DNA from: an uncultured Erysipelotrichaceae bacterium
Lineage (GTDB): Bacteria; Bacillota_I; Bacilli_A; Erysipelotrichales; Erysipelotrichaceae
Assembly: GCA_947167125.1 (NCBI GenBank)
Contig: CAMVGT010000003.1
Coordinates: forward strand, 41,207 to 105,206
Direction of reading: 5' to 3'
Length of the DNA: 64,000 nucleotides
This document shows positions 32,920 through 43,606 of this stretch, one piece after another. Position 1 is the first letter of the stretch, and each line of letters opens with the position of its first letter. The notes beneath the pieces are model-generated. The model was not told where the DNA came from, did no database searches, and saw nothing but the letters and a program-made list of their open reading frames with translations. Position numbers and translations under genes: made by a program.

Positions 32920-32966
32920 GTGACTTCAGGAACTGTGTACCTTTTGGTATATGGTTCCTTTTTTGC
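32920..32966. repeat. Direct repeat containing a terminator hairpin, copy 2
   Basis: gtgacttcaggaactgtgtaccttttggtatatggttcctttttt. Confidence 0.9.
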
Positions 32967-33064
32967 GCAATCTGTGCAGGTGCTGTCATGTTATTCAAAA
33001 GCGAAAAAGCGAATTATCCGCATATATGGTAGAATAGCATTGATTTAAGGAGAAATTATCAATT

Positions 33065-33982
33065 ATGAAAGGGATTATTTTAGCCGGCGGAAGCGGCACA
33101 AGATTATATCCTCTGACAAGAGTGACATCGAAACAGCTTCTTCCTGTTTATGATAAGCCGATGATCTATTATCCGATCAGCACACTGATGCTGGCGGGCA
33201 TCCGGGATATTTTAATTATTTCCACACCGCATGATCTGCCGAACTTTGAACGGCTTCTGGGAGACGGAAGTGAATTCGGCGTGCATTTCTCTTACAAGGT
33301 GCAGGAAGTTCCGGACGGTCTGGCAAGAGCGTTCACGCTCGGTGAAGAATTCATCGGCGATGACTGCGCATGCCTGGTTCTCGGCGACAATATTTTCTAC
33401 GGCAACCATTTCAGCCACATGCTGAAGGAAGCGGTGCGCAACGCGGAAGAAAATCACAGGGCTACCATCTTCGGAAAATATGTCAATGATCCGGAACGTT
33501 TCGGCATTGCGGAATTTGATGAAAACGGCAAAGTGATTTCACTGGAGGAAAAACCTGCGAATCCCAAGTCCAACTATGCGGTTGTAGGTCTTTATTTCTA
33601 TGACAACCGGGTTGTGGAATATGCCAAGCAGCTGAAGCCTTCCGCAAGAGGGGAATATGAAATCACCGATCTGAACAAAGTATTCCTGGAACAGGATATT
33701 CTGGATTGCCAGGTTCTGGGCAGAGGCTTCTCATGGGTTGATACCGGAACTGTGGAATCCATGGCGGAAGCGACAACCTATGTCCGCATGATTGAACATG
33801 TGCAGGGCATCCGTATTTCCGTTCCCGAAGAAATCGCATATTACAACAAGTGGATCACTGTTGAGCAGCTGCTCAAAAGCGCAGACGCATACGGAAAGAG
33901 TCCGTATGGCGAATATCTGAGAACCATTGCCAAGGGCAAGGTGCAGGATCCGATTCATAAACAGGAGAAAAAGAAAAAATGA
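33065..33982 (+). CDS. rfbA: Glucose-1-phosphate thymidylyltransferase
   Basis: [46 protein letters not shown]. Confidence 0.97.
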   Translation: MKGIILAGGSGTRLYPLTRVTSKQLLPVYDKPMIYYPISTLMLAGIRDILIISTPHDLPNFERLLGDGSEFGVHFSYKVQEVPDGLARAFTLGEEFIGDDCACLVLGDNIFYGNHFSHMLKEAVRNAEENHRATIFGKYVNDPERFGIAEFDENGKVISLEEKPANPKSNYAVVGLYFYDNRVVEYAKQLKPSARGEYEITDLNKVFLEQDILDCQVLGRGFSWVDTGTVESMAEATTYVRMIEHVQGIRISVPEEIAYYNKWITVEQLLKSADAYGKSPYGEYLRTIAKGKVQDPIHKQEKKKK

Positions 33983-34998
33983 ATATTATCGTAACAGGCG
34001 GCGCCGGCTTTATCGGCTCCAACTTCATCTTCCATATGTTAAAAGAACATCCGGACTACAGAATCATCTGTCTGGATAAACTGACCTATGCCGGCAATCT
34101 TTCCACACTGGAGCCGGTGATGGACAATCCGAACTTCCGTTTTGTGAAGCTGGATATCTGCGACCGTGAAGGCGTCTATCAGCTGTTTGAAGAAGAACAT
34201 CCCGATATGGTTGTCAACTTCGCGGCTGAAAGCCATGTCGACAGATCCATTGAAAATCCGGAAGTCTTCCTGCAGACCAACATCATCGGTACAGCCACAC
34301 TGATGGATGCCTGCAGAAAATACGGAATCAAGAGATATCATCAGGTTTCCACTGATGAAGTTTACGGCGATCTGCCTTTGGACAGACCGGATCTCTTCTT
34401 TACAGAAGAAACACCGATCCATACAAGCTCACCTTACAGCTCCTCCAAAGCAGGCGCGGACCTTCTGGTTCTTGCCTATCACAGAACCTATGGACTTCCG
34501 GTAACCATTTCCAGATGTTCCAACAACTACGGTCCGTATCATTTCCCGGAAAAGCTGATTCCGTTAATGATCATCAACTGTTTACATGACAAACCCTTAC
34601 CGGTTTATGGCGAAGGTCTCAATGTCAGAGACTGGCTGTATGTCGAAGACCACTGCCGTGCGATTGATCTGATTATCCACAACGGAAAAGTCGGTGAAGT
34701 ATACAATGTCGGCGGACACAATGAGATGAAGAACATCGACATTGTCAAACTGATCTGCCAGGCACTCGGAAAACCGGAAAGCCTGATTACCCATGTCACA
34801 GACCGCAAGGGTCATGACATGCGCTATGCGATCGATCCGACAAAGATCCACAATGAACTGGGATGGCTTCCTGAAACAAAGTTCGCGGATGGAATCAAAA
34901 AGACCATTCAGTGGTATCTCGACAATGAAGACTGGTGGCAGCCGATCGTATCGGGTGAGTATCAGAACTATTACGAGAAGATGTACAAAGACAGGTAA
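33979..34998 (+). CDS. rfbB: dTDP-glucose 4,6-dehydratase
   Basis: [21 protein letters not shown]...[10 protein letters not shown]...STDEVYGDL...YSSSKAGAD. Confidence 0.97.
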   Translation: MNIIVTGGAGFIGSNFIFHMLKEHPDYRIICLDKLTYAGNLSTLEPVMDNPNFRFVKLDICDREGVYQLFEEEHPDMVVNFAAESHVDRSIENPEVFLQTNIIGTATLMDACRKYGIKRYHQVSTDEVYGDLPLDRPDLFFTEETPIHTSSPYSSSKAGADLLVLAYHRTYGLPVTISRCSNNYGPYHFPEKLIPLMIINCLHDKPLPVYGEGLNVRDWLYVEDHCRAIDLIIHNGKVGEVYNVGGHNEMKNIDIVKLICQALGKPESLITHVTDRKGHDMRYAIDPTKIHNELGWLPETKFADGIKKTIQWYLDNEDWWQPIVSGEYQNYYEKMYKDR

Positions 34999-35023
34999 AC
35001 CGCAGGGAAACCTGTCTTTTTGA
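34989..35023 (+). terminator. Rho-independent terminator overlapping the rfbB stop
   Basis: aaagacaggt...acctgtctttttg. Confidence 0.8.
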
Positions 35024-35033
35024 GGTTTGAAAC

Positions 35034-36776
35034 ATGCATAACAGAAAGAGAACTGTTTTATTCAGTCTGCTGATCAACGGCATCATTGCGCTTTTATTCA
35101 TACGTGCTGAAGTATGGAATTTTCATGATGGACTGATTCATGAAATCATATACGGCGGTGCTGTATTCATTCTCTGCGCTGTGATTCCGCTTCTTGTTTA
35201 CTGTACAAAGTGGATGAGAACCATTTATGAAGCAGTTCTTGACTGGATACTGTCATTGAAAAATCATTGGAAAAAGATTGCAGTATGGACAGGCGCTGTT
35301 CTGGTTTCCATTCCGGCAGGGATTCTTTGTTCACTTTTACTGTCAGGTGTTTTTCATCTGGAACATAACCGGATGCTGGTAATGATCTGCGCATCTTTGA
35401 TTCTTTGTGTCATTGCGGTCTGCCTGTTATGGAAACAGGCAAAGCAGTATCCGGAAAAGATTTTTCTTTCTTTATGTCTGACTGCAGGTTCGTTCTTTAT
35501 CTTAGCGGCACCGGCGGAAGTCGGAATCTGCTGGGATGATAATTTCCATTATGACGGGACAATTGCGGCTGTGACGGTCAATGGTGCATATTACGCATCC
35601 GATGCGGAAATCATTGATCATGTGGCAGATGTGGCACTGGAAAAGAAATTCTATGATGAAAAGTCCAGGGAAGAAAGAACAGAACTGATCAATGATCTTT
35701 ATGAAAAGCGGGAACTGATGCCGTACAGCCATGCCAATCTTGGTCTGTATTCGATTACGTATCTTCCCCATGCGGTCGGCATTGTGATCGGAAGAGGCTT
35801 ATCGCTTCCCTATACATGGACATTCCGTCTGGAAAAGTTTATCAATCTGCTGTTTTATTCTTTAACCATTTACTTCGCGGTTAAAAAGCTAAGGTTCGGA
35901 AAGATCCTGATGGCAGCTGTGGGGCTGCTGCCGACAAATCTGTTTATGGTTTCTTCCTTTTCGTATGATCCATGGATCACGGCATTGTTAATGCTGGGAT
36001 TTGCATATTTCTTTGCGGTGATGCAGGATGAAAACCATGTGATCACAAACGGGGAGATGGCGGTGATGCTGGGAAGCTTCTTCTTCGGATGTCTGCCCAA
36101 AGCGGTTTATTTTGTGCTAATGTTTCCGCTTCTTTTCATTCCCAAAAACCGTTTTGAAAATGAAAAGAAGAGAAGATGGTGGATCTTCCTTGTATTTCTG
36201 ACGGCATTTGCCCTGGCGTCATCCTTCATTTTGCCAAGATTGATTTCCGGTGCGGGAACCGGAGATACAAGAGGCGGCGAGGATGTGAATCCGGGCGAAC
36301 AGATCCGCTTCATTCTGAACAATCCTCTTGGATATGCGGATATTCTTTTCCGGTTTAACCTGGGCTATCTCAATCCGCTGAATGCGTTTCAGTATATGGT
36401 CAACTATGCATATCTTGGATTTGGCTATAACAGATGGATCTGCACATTGATCCTGGCTGTATTGATGTTTACGGATAAGGCCGGAATCCAATCAAAGACA
36501 AAGCTGATTATCTTTGCCTTTGTCATCGCCATGACCGGCGTCATTGTCCTGGTGCCCACAGCACTGTATGTTACCTATACACCAGTCGGAGCGGATACGG
36601 TTGCCGGATGTCAGTTCCGCTATCTGATTCCGGTTGTCTTTGCGGGACTGTATATGAACAGTTTTGATAAAATCCGCAATCCGTTAAACAGTACCCTTTA
36701 TGCGGTGCTTCCGCAGGTCATGATGACGGCTGTATTTATTGCGGATATGGGTTTTTCTTTATATCAGTATTTTTAA
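35034..36776 (+). CDS. DUF2142-family polytopic membrane protein (paralog 2)
   Basis: PAEVGICWDDNFHYDGT...SSFSYDPWITALLMLGFAYFF...GAGTGDTRGGEDVN. Confidence 0.8.
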   Translation: MHNRKRTVLFSLLINGIIALLFIRAEVWNFHDGLIHEIIYGGAVFILCAVIPLLVYCTKWMRTIYEAVLDWILSLKNHWKKIAVWTGAVLVSIPAGILCSLLLSGVFHLEHNRMLVMICASLILCVIAVCLLWKQAKQYPEKIFLSLCLTAGSFFILAAPAEVGICWDDNFHYDGTIAAVTVNGAYYASDAEIIDHVADVALEKKFYDEKSREERTELINDLYEKRELMPYSHANLGLYSITYLPHAVGIVIGRGLSLPYTWTFRLEKFINLLFYSLTIYFAVKKLRFGKILMAAVGLLPTNLFMVSSFSYDPWITALLMLGFAYFFAVMQDENHVITNGEMAVMLGSFFFGCLPKAVYFVLMFPLLFIPKNRFENEKKRRWWIFLVFLTAFALASSFILPRLISGAGTGDTRGGEDVNPGEQIRFILNNPLGYADILFRFNLGYLNPLNAFQYMVNYAYLGFGYNRWICTLILAVLMFTDKAGIQSKTKLIIFAFVIAMTGVIVLVPTALYVTYTPVGADTVAGCQFRYLIPVVFAGLYMNSFDKIRNPLNSTLYAVLPQVMMTAVFIADMGFSLYQYF

Positions 36777-36859
36777 AATTAACTGCGCAATTTGGCATGA
36801 AGTGTGAATATTGGTAGAATTGAAGAAGGATTGTGATATCCGGACAGGAAATACGCATT

Positions 36860-38416
36860 ATGGCAAAGAAAGTAAAGAAAAAGCAGAAGAGATATATCAA
36901 CGCCCAGTTTATATGGCTTCTTGCCGCAATCGGCGGAGCGCTGTTCCTTGTGTCTTTCAGCAGACTTGAAATGATACCTGGAAGCTGGACCTTTATCATG
37001 GCATTGATTCTGGGTGTGATTCTGCTGATTCTGCTGCTGCTTTCTTCCCGCTGGCAGAAGAGTGTGACAATCAAGTCAGTCAACCTGATTCTGTGCGCTG
37101 CGCTTTTAATCGGATCATGGTTATTGCCTTTCTATCAGGACCGTATTACAGAACTGTTCAATATCGTGACCGGCGATGTGTCCAAGATCAATTTCTATGT
37201 GCTCAATGAAAGCTATCGGGAAGCACATCCTGAAACATTCTATTCATCCTATGTATCCGATAATCTGGGCGATCATCTGGATGAAGTATTCCTGACTTCA
37301 ATCACAGCTGACGCATTGAATGCGGCAACTGCTGTTTCCAAAGTAAAGGATGATTATGGCGTCAGTATTCAGACATCCGACCGTTCTTCCTATATAGAGG
37401 CATTACAGGCATTATATGACAACGAAGGCGATGTATTGATTATGTCGGCATCGTTTGAAGCGATGATTGCGGATAATGAGGAATATGAAAATTTCCGCAA
37501 GGATGTCAAGATCATCGGCAGTGTGGATAAAAAGGTTGAGGATAAGATTCCTGCAAGTTCCATGGCACTGACCAAAGAGCCGTTTGTGGTATTCTTCGGC
37601 GGCAATGATGAGGAAGGCGATCTGTATCTGGAAGGAAAGACCGATGTCTGTATGATTGTCACGGTCAATCCGAATACCCATCAGGTTGCGATTGTATCCC
37701 TGCCAAGAGACTCCTATGTCAACAATCCTGTTTTCGGATATGGGGATAAATTAACCCATCTCGGCATGCAGGGCATTCATAACACACTGGAAGGTCTCAA
37801 TGATTATCTGGGACAGAATATCAACAACTATGTTGTGATCAACTTTACGACATTCCGCAATATCATCAATGCCCTGGGCGGTGTGGATGTTTATAACGAA
37901 TATGAATTTACTGCTCTGAACGGACAGTACTTCCCGGAGGGCATGATTCATCTGGAAGGGGAATATGCATTGATGTTTGTGCGTGAAAGATATTCCCTGC
38001 CGGATGGAGACTTCGGAAGAAACCATCATCAGCAGCAGGTGATGCAGGCGATGATCGACAAGGTCACAAGTCCGGAAGTGATTGTCCATGTGGATGATCT
38101 GCTGGACGCATTGGAAGGAACGTTCTTGACCAACCTGACTTCCGATTCGATCTATGCGATGTGCCGCAAGCAGCTGGAAGAGAATATTGACTGGAATATT
38201 GTCAGCTATCATGTGATCGGCCTGACGGATTTTGCGGAATGCGCATCCGCTCCCGGAATGGAGCTTTCGGTTGTTTTTCCGTATGATAATCAGGTTAAAT
38301 TTGTTTCAGACGTAATGAGTGCTATTATTAACGGTGAAACTGTCGTTCAGGAAGAACTTCCGGAAGGCAGCTACGATGTGTATGAAGAACCTGCCAATGA
38401 TGAAAACGGCTGGTAG
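36860..38416 (+). CDS. LytR-CpsA-Psr (LCP) family protein (second)
   Basis: VSLPRDSYVNN...INALGGVDVYNEYEF...GEYALMFVRERYSLPDGDFGRNHHQQQV. ATG 36860 preferred. Confidence 0.9.
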   Translation: MAKKVKKKQKRYINAQFIWLLAAIGGALFLVSFSRLEMIPGSWTFIMALILGVILLILLLLSSRWQKSVTIKSVNLILCAALLIGSWLLPFYQDRITELFNIVTGDVSKINFYVLNESYREAHPETFYSSYVSDNLGDHLDEVFLTSITADALNAATAVSKVKDDYGVSIQTSDRSSYIEALQALYDNEGDVLIMSASFEAMIADNEEYENFRKDVKIIGSVDKKVEDKIPASSMALTKEPFVVFFGGNDEEGDLYLEGKTDVCMIVTVNPNTHQVAIVSLPRDSYVNNPVFGYGDKLTHLGMQGIHNTLEGLNDYLGQNINNYVVINFTTFRNIINALGGVDVYNEYEFTALNGQYFPEGMIHLEGEYALMFVRERYSLPDGDFGRNHHQQQVMQAMIDKVTSPEVIVHVDDLLDALEGTFLTNLTSDSIYAMCRKQLEENIDWNIVSYHVIGLTDFAECASAPGMELSVVFPYDNQVKFVSDVMSAIINGETVVQEELPEGSYDVYEEPANDENGW

Positions 38417-38439
38417 GATACACAAACAGAAGGAAAAAG

Positions 38440-40290
38440 ATGGATAGAGTATATAAATTTATGAGCAGGCACAGGGAGCTCATCATGGCGGTGATTGATT
38501 CCGCTCTGGTGCTGCTGGCATACCTGGCTGCGTATTATCTGAGAACGGATTTCGGAAGGCTTTCCTATGAAATGGCATGGACTTCTCTGATCCGCAATAT
38601 GCCATGGGTGATATTGATCAATCTCGGCACGATTTTGGCATTCCGGCTGAACCGTTCGCTTTGGATGTATGTGTCGATTGATGAAGCGCTGCGTGTTGCA
38701 TTGGCAGTTTTTACCGGAAATTTTATCTGGTTCCTGCTGGTGCTGATCTTCCACTTTACGGAATACATCCGCAGCATCCCCATCATTGCGGCAATGTTCC
38801 AGCTGCTGTTTATGCTGGGACTGAGGATTCTGTACCGGATTGTCAGAAGAAATGACGCGATCACAAACAGAAACCACAGGGCTTTGATTCTCGGTGCGGG
38901 AACAGCCGGTGCCACAGCGTTAAGGGAAATCACCTATTCCAACCGCTACGACGCAAAGGTTGTCGGATTCCTTGACAACAACCCGGTCAAGGTAAAGAAA
39001 GTGCTCAATGGCGTACAGGTACTCGGCACCGACGCCGATATGGAACGGATTGTGCGTGAATACAATGTCGATACCGTATTCATTGCGATCAAGAATATTT
39101 CCAGATCGGATCTGAAAGCACTGATTGAAAAGTGCCGCGATCTGCATCTGCGCACAAGAATCGTCTCATTTGAAATGCATGCGGATCCCAACAAGCCGGA
39201 AGCCTCGGTCAGAAATGTTTCCATGGATGACCTGCTCGGCAGAGGGGAACTGTCACTGAATAACGGACAGATCGGAAGCTACCTGACCGGCAAGAACATT
39301 ATGGTTACCGGTGCCGGCGGATCGATCGGATCGGAACTTGTCAGACAGATCATGGAATTCACACCGAAGCGTCTGATTCTTGTGGATATCTATGAAAACA
39401 CGATGTATGAACTTCAGCAGGAGATCAATATCGCAAGAAGAAGCGGAAAGGATCAGAAGGAAACAGAAATTATCTGCCTGATCGGTTCGGTCAGAGACCG
39501 CAAGAGAATTGATCAGATCTTCGATACCTATCATCCGCAGGTTGTCTTCCATGCGGCAGCACATAAACATGTCCCGCTTGTGGAAGACTCACCTCTTGAA
39601 GCAATCAAGAACAACATCTTCGGTACGAAGAATGTCATTGAAAGCGCCATTGCCCATAAGGCGGAAAAGTTTGTATTGATTTCCACCGACAAGGCAGTGC
39701 GTACAACCAATGTCATGGGCGCAACCAAGAGAATGTGCGAGCTTCTTGTCGAAGCCAACCGCAACAACGGCGTCACCAAGCTCTGTGCGGTGCGTTTCGG
39801 AAATGTGCTTGGATCACACGGTTCTGTCATCCCGCTGTTTGAAAAGCAGATTGAAAGCGGCGGACCGGTAACAGTCACCGATCCCAATATCATCCGCTAC
39901 TTCATGACGATTCCTGAAGCTGCCCAGCTGGTTCTGCAGGCAGGCGCATTTGCCCAGACCGGTGAAATCTTCATTCTTGATATGGGCAAACCGGTCAAGA
40001 TCGCCGATCTTGCGAAGAATTTGATTCAGCTTTCCGGTCTGGTTCCGGATGTGGATATCGAAATCCGCTATACAGGCTTAAGACCGGGTGAAAAGCTGTA
40101 TGAAGAACTGCTGGTGGATCCCAAGACATGTACCAGAACTGCCAACAATCTCATCTTCGTCGCGGAGCCGGAAACCATTTCAAAGGAAACAGTGGAAGGC
40201 AAATTAAAACGGCTTGCGGAACTCGTTGAGTCGCAAACCGCTGACAACAAGAAGATTATTGAGATTATCACCACAGACGCAGCATCATAA
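38440..40290 (+). CDS. Membrane nucleoside-diphosphate-sugar 4,6-dehydratase (CapD/WbpM/PglF-like)
   Basis: N-terminal TMs plus NITVTGAGGSIGSELVRQI-type Rossmann motif (IMVTGAGGSIGSELVRQI); STDKAVRTTNVMGATKR. Confidence 0.93.
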   Translation: MDRVYKFMSRHRELIMAVIDSALVLLAYLAAYYLRTDFGRLSYEMAWTSLIRNMPWVILINLGTILAFRLNRSLWMYVSIDEALRVALAVFTGNFIWFLLVLIFHFTEYIRSIPIIAAMFQLLFMLGLRILYRIVRRNDAITNRNHRALILGAGTAGATALREITYSNRYDAKVVGFLDNNPVKVKKVLNGVQVLGTDADMERIVREYNVDTVFIAIKNISRSDLKALIEKCRDLHLRTRIVSFEMHADPNKPEASVRNVSMDDLLGRGELSLNNGQIGSYLTGKNIMVTGAGGSIGSELVRQIMEFTPKRLILVDIYENTMYELQQEINIARRSGKDQKETEIICLIGSVRDRKRIDQIFDTYHPQVVFHAAAHKHVPLVEDSPLEAIKNNIFGTKNVIESAIAHKAEKFVLISTDKAVRTTNVMGATKRMCELLVEANRNNGVTKLCAVRFGNVLGSHGSVIPLFEKQIESGGPVTVTDPNIIRYFMTIPEAAQLVLQAGAFAQTGEIFILDMGKPVKIADLAKNLIQLSGLVPDVDIEIRYTGLRPGEKLYEELLVDPKTCTRTANNLIFVAEPETISKETVEGKLKRLAELVESQTADNKKIIEIITTDAAS

Positions 40291-42046
40291 ATTCCATCGT
40301 ATAGACCAGTGCGGCAAACTGTACACAGATCAGTACAATGTCGCACTTTTCATTTGCGGTGATCTTGTTTCCTCTGAAGGAAAGCAGAATCGGCAGCAGG
40401 ATCGGCAGGAAATATCTTCCCTGCACGCCTTCCACCGCGCCATAGGTGATTGGTGTCCATGTGATTAACATGCCGGCAATGATCATCAGGATACTGATGA
40501 AACTGAAGAGAATCATCGCTGTACGCATTTTGACGGACAGTGTTTCTGATTCATAGGAACGTCTGAAGAAGCTGATGATTAACAGGATGCCGAAGATCCT
40601 TACAAGCACCACCGGTACATAATCATTCAGCCATCCAAGCTGACTGCCGATCATGGTGTCGATATACCATGGACTCAATTGCCAGAATGTATTGCGGCAG
40701 AGATAGACAAAGTCGAGCGGATAGTTGATGAAATGCTGGATGGTATAGCGGTTTTCCGTGATCCAGGATAACGGCTTAACCGGTTCTTCCACAATCGGTC
40801 CGTAGAAGAGCGTGTATTTCAGTCCAAGTGCGATGATGGCGATCAGAGAGATGGCAATGACCGCAATCCGAATGACTTTTACAGGGATCCATTTCTTCCG
40901 GTCGATATAGACAAATAACGGAAGTAAGGCAATGAGTGAATAGACATAGGTTCTTAGCGGCAATAGACTCACTGATGAAATGATCAGTGCGGCAATGGCC
41001 GTCTTTTTATATCTGATTTCTTCAGATTTGTTATAGAAGAGATACAGCGTCAATGCGACAGTCAGGACGGCGGAAGTGATGCGGAAGACATCGCGTGAAA
41101 CTGAAGCAGCCAGCTGGATGCTCATGGGAAGAAGGCTCATGGTGTAAAGAGCGGACTTGCCTATAGGCATCAGATGAATTGCGGCTGCGATAACAGCGAT
41201 ATAGAAGATGAGATTGAAGAATCTGCCAAGCAGATACATCGAGATGGTATTCAGCCCAAGCAGTCTTCCGATTGTCATACCTAAAGCAGGAATGAGGTAT
41301 TGGTACCATTCTGTATCAAAGACCCTCGGTCTTCTTGCGTAATCCAGTGACTGCGAAGAAGACATATCATCTGTGACAGCTGTTAATGAACTGTTTTCCA
41401 AAGGCTCAGAGAGATCTTCGAGATATGCATTCATATCATTGAGATCATAATCCGGGAATGAAAGATCATAAGCGGCGTCATCGCTTCGCATCATGACGGT
41501 TTTCCCGTCTGAAGGAATTCCCATCAGGATGTTGGACAGGTTGTATGCGGTGCGCATATGCTGGGGTTCATCGGCGATTCCGTTCATCGGATAAATCAGG
41601 CAGAAGACAGTTCCTGCAAGCGCTGCCTGGATGACAAACAGTTTTGCGAAAGAATATTTCTTATGCGACATCAGAATCGTCATTGCGGCAATTCCATAGA
41701 AGATGGGGATTGTCAGCTTCAGACACAATGACGCATAGGCTCCTGCAATGTCCAGAGCACTCAGGCTCTGTGCCAGTGTGATTAAAGTCCTGAAGAGAAT
41801 CAATACGGCAGCAATGAGTACAAACCAGTATTCCTTCACCCATTCCTTCGGATGAATTTCCTGTCTAAGCAGGAAGAAAATTCCTGCCTGGCAGATCATA
41901 AATACCAATGCGGCAAGACCCACAGTCAGATAGGAACTCCCGCCGAAAAGCACACAGGCTTCTGAAATCAGGCAGAAAACAAGATTCAGCCCGAGTATGA
42001 CAGCTGTGCGGCTGCGCAGCACTTTATTTGTAAAAGAAGTATTCAT
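40268..42046 (-). CDS. DUF2142-family polytopic membrane protein (paralog 3)
   Basis: 592 aa, many TMs, NGIADEPQHMRTAYNLS region and C-terminal ITWTPITYGAVEGVQGRYFLPILLP. Confidence 0.8.
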   Translation of the reverse strand: MNTSFTNKVLRSRTAVILGLNLVFCLISEACVLFGGSSYLTVGLAALVFMICQAGIFFLLRQEIHPKEWVKEYWFVLIAAVLILFRTLITLAQSLSALDIAGAYASLCLKLTIPIFYGIAAMTILMSHKKYSFAKLFVIQAALAGTVFCLIYPMNGIADEPQHMRTAYNLSNILMGIPSDGKTVMMRSDDAAYDLSFPDYDLNDMNAYLEDLSEPLENSSLTAVTDDMSSSQSLDYARRPRVFDTEWYQYLIPALGMTIGRLLGLNTISMYLLGRFFNLIFYIAVIAAAIHLMPIGKSALYTMSLLPMSIQLAASVSRDVFRITSAVLTVALTLYLFYNKSEEIRYKKTAIAALIISSVSLLPLRTYVYSLIALLPLFVYIDRKKWIPVKVIRIAVIAISLIAIIALGLKYTLFYGPIVEEPVKPLSWITENRYTIQHFINYPLDFVYLCRNTFWQLSPWYIDTMIGSQLGWLNDYVPVVLVRIFGILLIISFFRRSYESETLSVKMRTAMILFSFISILMIIAGMLITWTPITYGAVEGVQGRYFLPILLPILLSFRGNKITANEKCDIVLICVQFAALVYTMEFMMLRLW

Positions 42047-42202
42047 AAATCAATATCCTTGTCTAAGAATTATAAATGATTCATGAAATGAGAATCAATA
42101 CAGCAGAAGGCCGCACGTGATTGGATTGCCGGTTCTGCTGTGAAAGTGCGCATTATGACAATTCAGTCTTTGAGCGGCTTTTGTGAACAAATACAGATTT
42201 TC

Positions 42203-42294
42203 TGAAAAGTGTATATTAAAAGTGTTGAAAAGTGTATATCAAAACGCCTGAAAAGTGTATATTGAAATGCTTGAAAAGTGTATATCAAAGTGCT
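42203..42294. repeat. Tandem 23-bp repeat array (4 units) upstream of the DUF4143 ATPase gene
   Basis: tgaaaagtgtatat(t/c)(a/g)aaa core starts at 42203, 42226, 42249 and 42272: exactly 23-bp spacing. Confidence 0.95.
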
Positions 42295-42299
42295 ATTGT
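42271..42299 (+). promoter_or_regulatory. Predicted promoter overlapping the last repeat unit
   Basis: TTGAAA (42271-42276), 17-bp spacer, TATTGT (42294-42299). Confidence 0.5.
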
Positions 42300-42316
42300 C
42301 AACTTGGAGGATGATT

Positions 42317-43606
42317 ATGGCTCTTACAAAAGAAGGTTACATGCGTCGTCTGATCGATGATAAGATCGAAAGATATTTGAATGTTTTCGGAGCGGTGTCC
42401 ATTGAAGGACCGAAATGGTGCGGAAAAACCTGGACCAGTCTTAATCATGCAAACAGTGCGGTATATATGACGCAGCGTCAATACTTAAATCTGGCGCGAA
42501 TTGATCCGAAATATATTTTCATGGCTGAACGTCCGCAGCTGATCGATGAATGGCAGATTGTTCCTTCCATATGGGACGCTGTACGGAATGAGTGTGATCA
42601 GGATCATAATAAGGGCAAATTTATCCTGACGGGTTCAACTACGCTTAATAGCGGAGATGGCGATAATGAAAAAGAAGTGTACCACTCGGGGACAGGCAGG
42701 ATTGCGACACTCAGAATGGACCCGATGAGTCTTTTTGAATCGAATGAATCGACTGGTGAAGCATCCATTATGCAGATGATAAATGGTGATATAAAAGAAG
42801 GTTATGTCAGAAAAATTGATCTGAAAGAGATTGCAAAACTGATCGTCCGGGGCGGCTGGCCTGAAAATATCGATATGCCTGATGCGGATATCGGTGTCAT
42901 ACCGGAAAGCTACATTGAGGCAATCATAAAAAAGGATATGCATGAGATGCAGGATAAAAAAAGAAATCCCGAAAAGATGCGTATGCTGATCCGGTCGCTG
43001 GCGCGTAATGAATCAACGATTGTGGGAGATAAAACGTTAATACGTGATATTGAGGAATATGATACCGGGGATGAACTGATCAAAAGCAGGATAACGATAG
43101 CTGATTATTTGAGTGTACTGGACAGTTTATATCTGACTGCCAATCAGGAGGCATACAGTTTAAATTACCGTTCCTCGTCCAGAGTTGGAAAATCTGCGAA
43201 GAGACATCTTGTTGATCCATCACTTTGCTGCGCTGCGCTTGGACTGACAGTGGATAAACTGATGTATGATCATGAAACATTCGGACTTCTGTTCGAATCA
43301 TTGGCTGAAAGAGATTTGAGAATCTACGCAGAGTATCTTGGCGGACATCTTTATCATTTCCGTGATAATGTTTCCGGGGACGAAGTTGATGCATTGATTG
43401 AATTTAAAGATGGTTCATATGCGGCATTTGAAATTAAGCTGAGTGACGGCAGTATACAGGAAGCAGTCAGCAGTCTGACTAAATTTTATGAGCGTGTAAA
43501 AAAGAAGCCTGTTTTTATGTGTGTTATTGTAGGTCATCTTGATGCAGTTATGAGAGATCCGGATACCGGGATCTTCATAGTACCGATTACATCTTTAAAA
43601 CCGTAA
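42317..43606 (+). CDS. AAA_14/DUF4143 ATPase (paralog 2)
   Basis: EGPKWCGKTWTSLNHA; PQLIDEWQIVPSIWDAVR; TGSTT; C-terminal DEVDALIEFKDGSYAAFEIKLS. ATG 42317 preceded by ggagg. Confidence 0.92.
   Translation: MALTKEGYMRRLIDDKIERYLNVFGAVSIEGPKWCGKTWTSLNHANSAVYMTQRQYLNLARIDPKYIFMAERPQLIDEWQIVPSIWDAVRNECDQDHNKGKFILTGSTTLNSGDGDNEKEVYHSGTGRIATLRMDPMSLFESNESTGEASIMQMINGDIKEGYVRKIDLKEIAKLIVRGGWPENIDMPDADIGVIPESYIEAIIKKDMHEMQDKKRNPEKMRMLIRSLARNESTIVGDKTLIRDIEEYDTGDELIKSRITIADYLSVLDSLYLTANQEAYSLNYRSSSRVGKSAKRHLVDPSLCCAALGLTVDKLMYDHETFGLLFESLAERDLRIYAEYLGGHLYHFRDNVSGDEVDALIEFKDGSYAAFEIKLSDGSIQEAVSSLTKFYERVKKKPVFMCVIVGHLDAVMRDPDTGIFIVPITSLKP

Noticed and set aside
42203-42294. CRISPR array
   Set aside because: Units are contiguous 23-bp tandem repeats with only a few variable bases, no unique spacers of CRISPR length and no cas genes; same reasoning for 21804-21918.
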